Shown in pieces: positions 7,610-13,691 of a DNA stretch of 13,691 nt. Made by a program: the position numbers and the translations under genes. Source of the DNA: Thalassiosira profunda (taxonomy: Eukaryota; Bacillariophyta; Thalassiosirophyceae; Thalassiosirales; Thalassiosiraceae); NCBI GenBank assembly GCA_036939355.1, contig JALLAP010000556.1:1-13691 (forward strand), in the 5' to 3' direction. Position 1 is the first letter of the stretch. Each line of letters begins with the position of its first letter. The notes beneath the pieces are model-generated. The model was not told where the DNA came from and did no database searches. It worked only from the letters and a program-made list of their open reading frames with translations.

Positions 7610-9050
7610 CGCCGCGAGCACGGCGGCAGGGACCCCCACCGCGGTGCAGGAGGAGGGCGCGAGCGCAGCCGGAGCCGCGACGGTGGCCACGGGAGGCGCG
7701 GCGGCTGCTACGGCAGGTGGGACGGCGGGGAGCGACGCGGCGAGGGCGGGGGCGACGCCGGCTACTACGGGCGGGGCGACCGCGAGCCTCCCCACTTCCG
7801 CGACGACAACCGGCGAGACAACAATGACGGACGTAACAATGACTTTGGTAAGGGCGCGGGCGGACACTACGCCCCCCCCGCGAGGGACGACGACCGTCCT
7901 CGCGGTGGCGGCGGTGGTGGCAACGGCGGAGGAGGCTCTCGCAGTGGAGGCCGTGGGGGAGGCAACCATCGCCACGGAAACAGGGGCCATCCATCCCAGG
8001 GGCCGGCGCACAAGAAGGTGCAACACAAGTGGGCCGTGAACCCCAACGCCCGGCCGGACGAGAAGCTGGACGCGCTGGCGAACCCCACGCCCGTGAACGA
8101 GGTGAGTGCTAATGCTGGTGTGTTGCAAGTTTGGTCACCGTGCAAACCTAACGCCTCTCCTCCTATGGCAGGATCCGCGCGGCAACGACCCAACCCAACG
8201 CATCACGCAGAGTGCGCAGAAGCGGGGCAATCGACCCCGCAAGTACGCTTGTGCGGCCCGACATTCGTGTGTGGGTGGGATCGAAGGACAAAGTGTCGTT
8301 CGACAAGCCGCTGAAGCCCGACGACGGTAAGTTGTGATTGTGCATATCCTTTCTCAATCTCGTGAGCACCTTCTGACGGCCAAATCAGTCGTCATCGTGC
8401 CGGAGCTCTTTGGCGATGAGGGAGATTGGTCAATCTACTACAAGCTGGTCGAGGAAATGAGGGCGCTGCAGAAGGAGAACGTCAAAGGGAGCGAGTGGAT
8501 CAGCTGGCACGAGGGAGCGCACCTCGTCAGCAAGGCCCCCAATGGCTCGCCGACTTTTGAGAAGGTGATTGACAGGCTCTGCGAATACTTCAAGATCAAG
8601 AAGCAGAGCATTGGCACTCGCTTCAACTGGTACCGAGATTCCAGTGATTGGAAGCCGTTCCATCACGATTCGGCCGCCTACAATCCGCAGAGGGCGCGGA
8701 CGCAAAACATTACGGTGGGAGTATCGTTTGGAGCGAGGCGTGAGCTCGCCTTTCTTCGCGCCACACCGCTGGAGTCGGGCGAGAAGATAAAGCTTTACTT
8801 CCCCCAGACGAACAATGGCGTGTTCAGCTTCGGACGGGACGTGAATATCTTGTTCAAGCACGGGGTTAATGCGCTGCCCGAGGAGGAGCAGGACGGAAAG
8901 GGCCGCATCTCCATCGTTGTTTGGGGTTTGGCCGAGGGAGTGAAGGAGGAGGACGGGTCACCACCGCTCTTGGGAAGCGACGGGCAGGGACCGCACGCGC
9001 CGAGGGGAGGAGGCCGCCACCATCGCGGCGGACATCATGGGCGTCGTTGA
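7610..9050 (+). CDS. RGG-rich AlkB-like 2-oxoglutarate/Fe(II) dioxygenase, spliced, 5' exon uncertain
   Basis: The exon 7610(or an AG at 7629/7649)-8101 encodes an RGG/GGG/RDDN-rich, probably RNA-binding, disordered domain ending ALANPTPVNE. Exon 8172-8326 continues DPRGNDPTQRITQSAQK, then shifts frame by one base at the G-run 8224-8227 to AIDPASTLVRPDIRVWVG. Exon 8389-9050 carries the catalytic core. Its iron ligands are His 8661-8663 and Asp 8667-8669 (PFHHDSA) and distal His 8859-8861 (FKHGVN), with the 2-oxoglutarate Arg at 8904-8906 (GRISIVVWG). FNWYRDSSDWKPFHHD resembles the substrate loop and iron-site region of AlkB homologues. The tail is GGGRHHRGGHHGRR, a second RGG-like patch. The enzyme should demethylate or hydroxylate nucleic acid or protein; RNA is the likely target from the RGG domains (inference). 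No ATG exists in the first frame after the stop at 7607, so at least one upstream exon is missing, probably 6666. Confidence 0.82.
8102..8171 (+). other. Intron 1 of the AlkB-like core (70 nt)
   Basis: The donor is GAG|GTGAGTGC and the acceptor is CTCCTCCTATGGCAG|GATCC, with a CT-rich tract and a CTAAT/CTAAC-type branch sequence (ctaacgcc near 8149). It falls between codons (phase 0) and joins ...TPVNE to DPRGNDP. Confidence 0.8.
8224..8227 (+). other. One-base frameshift at a GGGG run in the AlkB-like gene
   Basis: Before this run the protein frame reads TQRITQSAQK. After it the sensible frame is one base later (AIDPASTLVRPDIRVW), and the original frame hits a stop before the catalytic domain. 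Deleting one G joins them as QKRAIDPAST. A homopolymer indel in the assembly is the likely cause. Confidence 0.6.
8327..8388 (+). other. Intron 2 of the AlkB-like core (62 nt)
   Basis: The donor is GACG|GTAAGTTG and the acceptor is GGCCAAATCAG|TCGTC, with a T/C-rich middle (tcctttctcaatctcg). Splicing is phase 1 and restores ...LKPDD-VVIVPELFGDEGDW. Confidence 0.85.
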
Positions 9051-9162
9051 GGGTTAGATGTGATATTTGAGGCATGGGAACGAGTATAAACAATTTACAC
9101 AGAAGACGGGAAAACGGCAGAGGTGTGCTATTTCAAGGGGTGATTGCACAGCTGATCGCGTG

Positions 9163-11353
9163 CTAGCTGGACTCCTTCTTTTTGCGACGTGCTGCCATTG
9201 CAGCTTCGGCTCTTGCTTTCACTGAGTGAAGAGTGTAACAAATGGGATGTCAGTAGAACGTTAGAAGTCAACAAGGAGTGAGGCACTCGAGAACACTTAC
9301 ATATCTTCATCTTCTCCTCTTTCCGTTTTGCCTCTGCCGCGGCTTTCTCCGCCTCTGCTGCAGCTTTGGCGGCATCCTCTTCGGCTTGTGCCAAAAGATC
9401 GTCTGCTATTTCTTCCTGCTCGTCCTCTTCCACGTCTGCAATGACTGGCGAACTCGCCGCTCTTTCTGCATCAACAGCTTGATCATCTTCAAAGTTGTAT
9501 TTGAAGTATGCCGGGGCCTCTCCGGCGTCCACCACCGTGCCTTGCTTCTCGTAGTCTAACAATGTGGCAACGCCGCCACTGCCGACTTTGGAGCGTCTGC
9601 TTGGCACTGAGACCAGCCTTCCAACAGTGTACGTTCCGCCAATCACAATTTCCAGGTTGTGCAATGGATCAAGGGGAGGCGGTTGCATAATACCACTACC
9701 ACCCTTTTCATTACTGGGCCCTCTCGCATCGTCGTCCTCGTCGCCGCTGTCTGCATCTTCCCACCATCTTGGCATCTCCAGGCCTTGCTCTTTAATAGCC
9801 TTCAAGATCGGCCCTGGTCGTTTTGCCAAAGCAAGTGCAACCGTCTTTGCATCGCCCGTCCCATTTGGTTCAGCCACGCTCGTTATCTTTCCCACAGCGA
9901 TTGATTCGCTCGATCCCAAGACAAAGACGTTATCGCCGGGACGTGGTGGCCTCGTATCGTTCGGAATCGGCTCTGCTTGCTTTTTCATCATGTTGAATTC
10001 CATGAGCTCCTTGTTGTTGATGCTTACAAGTCCCAACCCGCCACCATCCCCATTGAAATCGTTGTCGTCATCATAAAACACTGCCTGGTAGAGCTGACGC
10101 GGACAACCTCGTTTGTTCTTCAGGATTGATGCAATGCCTTCTTGCCCTTGGTAGCATCCTTTCTCTGTATCAACCAGGCTTTGCAGGTGCAGTTCGAGTG
10201 GACTCGATTTGGCATAATACGCATCATCAGCGCCTCCGCTTCGCTCATCTGCAGCTTCTGTTTGGGACTTTCCCTTCTTTGGCCCGTCTCCTGACATTTC
10301 GTACCCGTAGCCAGGCAAGCCAGCCTCCACGCGAAGCGTATCGTATTCCAACGCTCCCACACCCACCGGGCCTTTATCATTGAGCTCGTCAGTGAGATTG
10401 TCCCAGATCTGATTCGCCATTGTTTGCGAAGGAGTCGCTCCGCTCTCCTGAACGAGCAGACTGTAGCCGTGGCAAATCTCCTCCGACAGAAACGTGTGTT
10501 TCATGACATACACATCGGCCTTTGATCCAGCATCACCAGATACGCGATAGTGATGACACACTCCATCCGATGGAAACTCAAACCCATTTGAGTAGGAATC
10601 ATCCTTCATCAGAAGTCCCAAGATGTTGTTGTTGAATGAAGTCTGTGCATCCCCGAGAGAGGAGCAGGCCAACGTGATGACACTGGATTGGGAAGTGGAA
10701 TCGTTCAAAGAGACCTTGTCCATTGGGAAGACAAACTTCGACAGCTCATTGTAGAGCTTCGGCCCGCTGTTCCCCGGTGACGTGACGAGAAATGCATCGT
10801 CTGTTTCTCCATCCTTCTCTGGAAACGCTAACACCAGCAGCCGATCGATCATCCGTCCCTTGGAAGTGAGGTATGCAGTTTCAAAGGCACGTCCCTTTCG
10901 GACCAGCTTTGTGCTTGCTGAGAGTTGTGCCCCGCCCATTGCCGTGTTGCCATCTTCCACTGGTATGGATCGGCTGAATTTGGCATTGACAAAGGCCTTC
11001 GTGCCTTCCCCACGCAACCCCACGACGCTCACCAGGCGACGGCCATCAGCGCCAGATGCTGCATAGCGATCCGTCGAGAAATCGAAGCAGACGCCACGAT
11101 CGGAACGCAGCGCCGCTCGCACAGCCTCTCCAACTATCGATGCGGGAATTGCTCTGTCGTACGCCGATGACAAGGCTACTTCGGATGACGCCAGAGTTAT
11201 CGCGGAGCTCAAACCAATTCGGCTTGGTGCAGGGCGTTCAATTAGGCGAGACTGACTCTGAATGCTGACATGCGGCGGCACCCATGCCGACACAGACGAT
11301 GGATACTGGACGCCTAGGAAAAGGCCAAGCGTTGATAGGAGCGGTAGCGCCAT
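9163..11353 (-). CDS. Plastid YgfZ/GcvT-like folate-binding protein (IBA57.2-type, Fe-S cluster biogenesis)
   Basis: I start at ATG 11351-11353; the open frame upstream begins with GTG. MALPLLSTLGLFLG starts a signal peptide ending SVSA|WVPP, a diatom plastid pre-sequence with Trp in place of Phe. The spliced protein is 703 aa. The YgfZ signature KGCYQGQE is at residues 398-405 (DTEKGCYQGQEGIAS), and LTSKGRMIDRLLVLAF is the typical N-terminal folate-domain segment. YgfZ/IBA57 proteins bind tetrahydrofolate and help build or repair [4Fe-4S] clusters. A beta-barrel-like region (RPGDNVFVLGS...VGKITSV) follows. The last 250 or so residues are additional: an acidic stretch (VEEDEQEEIADD) and an Ala/Glu/Lys coiled coil ending KARAEAAMAARRKKKESS. 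Bacterial members are only about 330 aa. The plus-strand AlkB gene ends 112 bp away, convergent. Confidence is high for the family and moderate for the plastid location. Confidence 0.88.
9222..9300 (-). other. Intron in the 3' part of the YgfZ-like gene (79 nt)
   Basis: On the minus strand the donor is AAGATAT|GTAAGTG and the acceptor is TACACTCTTCACTCAG|TG, with a T/C-rich 3' tract. Splicing is phase 1 and joins ...EEKMKI to LKARAEAAMAARRKKKESS-stop, continuing the coiled coil. Read through without splicing, the frame becomes a non-conserved tail. Confidence 0.85.
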
Positions 11354-11718
11354 CGTGAAGATGTCCACCTAACGCGTTTGATGATTGATGATGGGTTGTG
11401 GCTGATGGACTTAAGTTGCAGACCCCTTCGTAGCAAGTGGCTTTTAGCTTTCACTCCCCTCTTTCTATCCGATTAGCGCCGCCGCCCACGGCACCAGAAG
11501 GGGCCAGCGGAGACGTTTGGGAGGCGGCGAAGGAGATATGGCAGTAGGGGGACGGGGCGGGGTGCAAGGGTTGTAGTTGTTGTTGTTGTTGTTGTTGTGG
11601 TTGCGTTGGTGGCCATCACACATGTGATGTCACGTGAATATTTAGCAAAAAAGGAAGGGGTAGGTGGGGTCTCACTCTGTTGTCTGAGTTGTTTGCTTTG
11701 CTGCTCGATTGGCGCATG
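11354..11718. promoter_or_regulatory. Upstream region of the YgfZ-like gene with a G-box palindrome and a microsatellite
   Basis: These 365 bp lie 5' of the YgfZ-like gene and 3' of the transporter. TCACGTGA (11630-11637) is a perfect palindrome with a CACGTG G-box core, about 280 bp before the ATG. CATCAC-ACAT-GTGATG lies just left of it (11614-11629). TAGCTTTCAC at about 11446-11455 is shared with two other promoters in the window. No gene is seen. Confidence 0.5.
11576..11598. repeat. (GTT)n microsatellite
   Basis: About seven and a half uninterrupted copies of GTT (CAA on the other strand), with imperfect copies on both sides (ttgta, gtggttgcgttgg). It is non-coding and lies 5' of the YgfZ-like gene. 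Confidence 0.9.
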
Positions 11719-13143
11719 CTACTTCGGTGCTTCTACGTTTATTCTCTCTGATTTCTCTTGGTCCTTGTACCAGTAGTACGTCAGGATGCCACCACACATG
11801 ACAAAAAAGCCGAATAGGATCCGGAAAGATTCCGGATCATGCCAGGGTTCTCCGTAAGCAGAGTTGCCCAGGTAAAATATCGCCAGTGCAGTGATCCACA
11901 CAAGCACGGTCCTTAGAGTCTTCCATACGTTCCTAGTCATCGCAGACGTAACTGCCGTCGCTTTGATATTGAACAGTCCAGTCACGAGGAAAAGAAACGG
12001 CAACCCAACTGCCAGCCATCGCAGTTTGGCTTCCTTTCTCAGCGCGGACATTGTAGCGTCAATGTCTTCGACCCCGAGCTCATTGCCAATGGTCGCGTAT
12101 ACAACCAAAAAGATGAAGAAGGCGTAACAGCCCTCAAGCCCAAGCAGCAAGGTAGCAGGAAAATCCGTTGTCTGCATGAAGATCTCTTCCCCGATGTCTT
12201 GCAACACACTAAGAATCGACTGTAGGACGATCAGAACCACTCCGATCGACACGTCTCGTGTCCCATGCATATTGTTGTCATCACCTGCTTCACCCCCCTC
12301 TGAATTCTGGTGCTTGCTATTGTTGGCGCGCTCAATGATGATGACTCCAACAGCCACAATGCAACCCCCGCCCATCTAGATTTCGACACCATTCTCTTGC
12401 GCAGTATTCGGCCCGCCACCACGCTCAGAGTCAATCCGAGGCCAGAGATCAGCATCTCCGCCACAGAGGCGTCGATATATACGAGCGACGCCCATCGCAG
12501 CGCTGAGTTGAGCAGGTTCAGAACTGCGGGCAGCGCCGGTCGGCAGTAAAATGGAACGCGGTGCACCCATTTTGTTCTCTCCTCTGATTGTATTGATAAA
12601 CCGTGATTGCTGCCATTTGGCATCTCGTCGTCGTAAAACGATGCACGCGCGGCCGCATAGAACTCGATCACTGCAGGACAGCGATTGTGACGCCAAAGAC
12701 GACGATGATAACGACGGCTCTGGACTTGGTGCTATCGACTCTGATATTGCTTCTGTATTGCAATTGGATGTTATCGAGTCCTCCTCTTTGCACGTTTCTG
12801 AAGGTTCATCGTTTGTTGCATTGAGATACTCATCGTCTCCGTCCACCGCCTCGACCTCCCATGCCACCAACTCCACCGATTGCCGCTGAAGCTTGACATT
12901 GCCCATTAATATTTCATCGGCGTCTCTGGATGCAGATATCGCCTGATAATCTCTGACGAGCCATTTTTGCAACCCGTACACAACCAGAGAAAACGATTGG
13001 CCGAGGAGGTAAAGCAAGGTGACGGTGAGCGGTGCCTCGAGCCCGCTTTGGAAGGTGCACTTGACGACGATCGATCGCGCCGCGCCGGTTAGGATCATCC
13101 CGAGGAGGATGGTCCACGTGTAGGGCGAGTAGCCGCAGACCAT
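11719..13143 (-). CDS. SLC35F6-like transporter of the drug/metabolite (EamA) superfamily, two compensating frame changes
   Basis: ATG 13141-13143 begins MVCGYSPYTWTILLGMILTG (first TM) and a second TM (VTLLYLLGQSFSLVVYGL). A Ser/acidic cytosolic loop of about 100 aa follows. The next part is in another frame: KWVHRVPFYCRPALPAVLNLL, ALRWASLVYIDASVAEMLIS and LTLSVVAGRILRKRM. From 12375 the first frame resumes with CIVAVGVIIIERAN, SIGVVLIVLQSILSVLQDIGEE, LEGCYAFFIFLVVYATIG, LPFLFLVTGLFNIKATAVTS, RNVWKTLRTVLVWITALAIF and a last TM. The LRTVxxW segment and the VQDIxEE-type helix match the SLC35F6 group, recalled from family knowledge. About ten TMs and 474 aa result after correction. The first switch lies between 12731 and 12590, the second within 12364-12375 at a five-base C run (G on the coding strand). 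The frames cancel overall, which favours assembly indels. The substrate is unknown. Confidence 0.82.
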
Positions 13144-13639
13144 GGTGCACCCAGATTCCCTCGCGGTGCACCTGGCCTAGGGGCCAGCCACGCTGCGCCG
13201 CGAGAGCAGCAGGCGGGAGGAGAGCAGTCCGAGGGGAGGCGGTTCGGAGGAAGCCCATTTATCCATCATTTTGTGAGCAATACAGGGAAACAGTTCATTA
13301 TTTGGCCTACCTCCGGTCAGGGTCACTTATCCGAAAAACGTCAGCCCCCCCTAGGCATGAGGCCATTGGGAATTGCCCAATCGGCCGGATTTGAGCCGAC
13401 GATCGGGAACTTCCCACTCGAGTGGGAACTACTAGCTTTCACTAACAAAAGTCAACGGTCACGTCATGTACCCGTGATGGAGTCTCACCCGTAACGTGAT
13501 GTGTGTACTAGTTCCTACAGTAGAGAACATGAAGTTCCCAATGTATTGCCCAATCGACCAAAAAAAGTTCCCACTGGCCTCATACCTAGCCCCCCCCCCC
13601 TTCCACTTTTTATCTTGCTCGCCCGATCTTCTCGAAACC
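13144..13639. other. Intergenic region with an inverted-repeat element
   Basis: This stretch holds the promoter of the transporter (13144 to about 13340), the foldback element at 13351-13589, and a short T/C-rich segment (13601-13630) before a possible plus-strand start at 13640. No RNA gene is supported. Confidence 0.5.
13351..13589. mobile_element. MITE-like non-autonomous element with 21-bp terminal inverted repeats
   Basis: The left end ctaggcatgaggccattggga (13351-13371) matches the reverse complement of 13569-13589 at 19 of 21 bases. The element is 239 bp and has no coding capacity. Inside, attgcccaatcg occurs at 13372 and again at 13545, and TTCCCACTCGAGTGGGAA (13411-13428) is a perfect 18-bp palindrome. 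Both ends are flanked by C runs (six C left, eleven C right), so any target-site duplication would be a C tract and cannot be defined. No transposase is present to name the superfamily. Confidence 0.65.
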
Positions 13640-13691
13640 ATGGGCGCCTTCTTCCGAAATGGCCGCCGCTACGGCCGCGGCCGCGCGCGCC
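13640..13691 (+). CDS. Possible start of a gene, truncated by the window edge
   Basis: ATG at 13640 in a good initiation context (aaaccATGG) opens 17 codons, MGAFFRNGRRYGRGRAR, running off the right edge. It is too short to judge; the Gly/Arg content may simply reflect the GC-rich sequence. Confidence 0.25.
   Translation, partial: MGAFFRNGRRYGRGRAR

Noticed and set aside
7603..8039. Frames reading AAATVATGG-type and RRRARAQPEPRR-type low-complexity proteins
   Set aside because: They are the other two frames of the RGG block. Only the third frame splices to the conserved dioxygenase exons.
9564..10076. Plus-strand open frame opposite the YgfZ-like gene
   Set aside because: It is the antisense shadow of a conserved coding region that includes the sequence just downstream of KGCYQGQE.
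13384..13400. tRNA T-arm-like hairpin on the minus strand (GTCGG-CTCAAAT-CCGGC)
   Set aside because: There is no matching acceptor stem or anticodon arm at the right distance, and the loop starts CTC in place of TTC. It lies inside the inverted-repeat element and is better explained as one of its hairpins, though a decayed SINE cannot be excluded.

Overview
The window reads as nuclear DNA of a photosynthetic eukaryote with a secondary plastid, most likely a centric diatom; a Thalassiosira-type genome is my inference. The evidence is: GC-rich compact genes on both strands; short GT-AG introns of 62, 70 and 79 nt; signal peptides followed by the diatom plastid-import A/F-type cleavage context; a secreted chitinase; and a piece of a type III (p10-before-p20) metacaspase, a class described from algae. 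There are no bacterial features such as operons, Shine-Dalgarno sites or CRISPR.

Layout, left to right. An atypical SDR/NmrA-like NAD(P)-binding protein (minus, 3' end off the window) is broken by a duplicated contig-end artefact around an N at 463. Next is a plastid-targeted protein with two tandem, probably SRPBCC-like, repeats (minus). A 521-bp divergent promoter region carries a 33-bp perfect inverted repeat. A secreted CBM14 + GH19 chitinase (plus) ends 39 bp from the convergent end of a putative mitochondrial multi-pass membrane protein (minus, with a frame change near 5880). Then comes an RGG-rich AlkB-like 2OG-Fe(II) oxygenase (plus, at least three exons). Its 5' part is interrupted by about 0.75 kb that includes a metacaspase remnant. 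A plastid YgfZ/IBA57.2-like folate-binding protein (minus, one 3' intron) is followed by an SLC35F6-like drug/metabolite-superfamily transporter (minus, two compensating frame changes). The right end holds a 239-bp element with 21-bp terminal inverted repeats and perhaps the first codons of another gene.

The genes do not form a pathway. Two (tandem-repeat protein, YgfZ-like) look plastid-directed, one mitochondrial, one secreted. Four of the seven main genes need a frame correction. At least two of those sit at G/C homopolymers and one at an N, so assembly error is the most economical explanation for most of them. The most biologically interesting items are the metacaspase remnant beside or inside the RGG-AlkB gene, the CBM14-GH19 chitinase with an unusual catalytic spacing, the tandem-repeat plastid protein and the two non-autonomous inverted-repeat elements.
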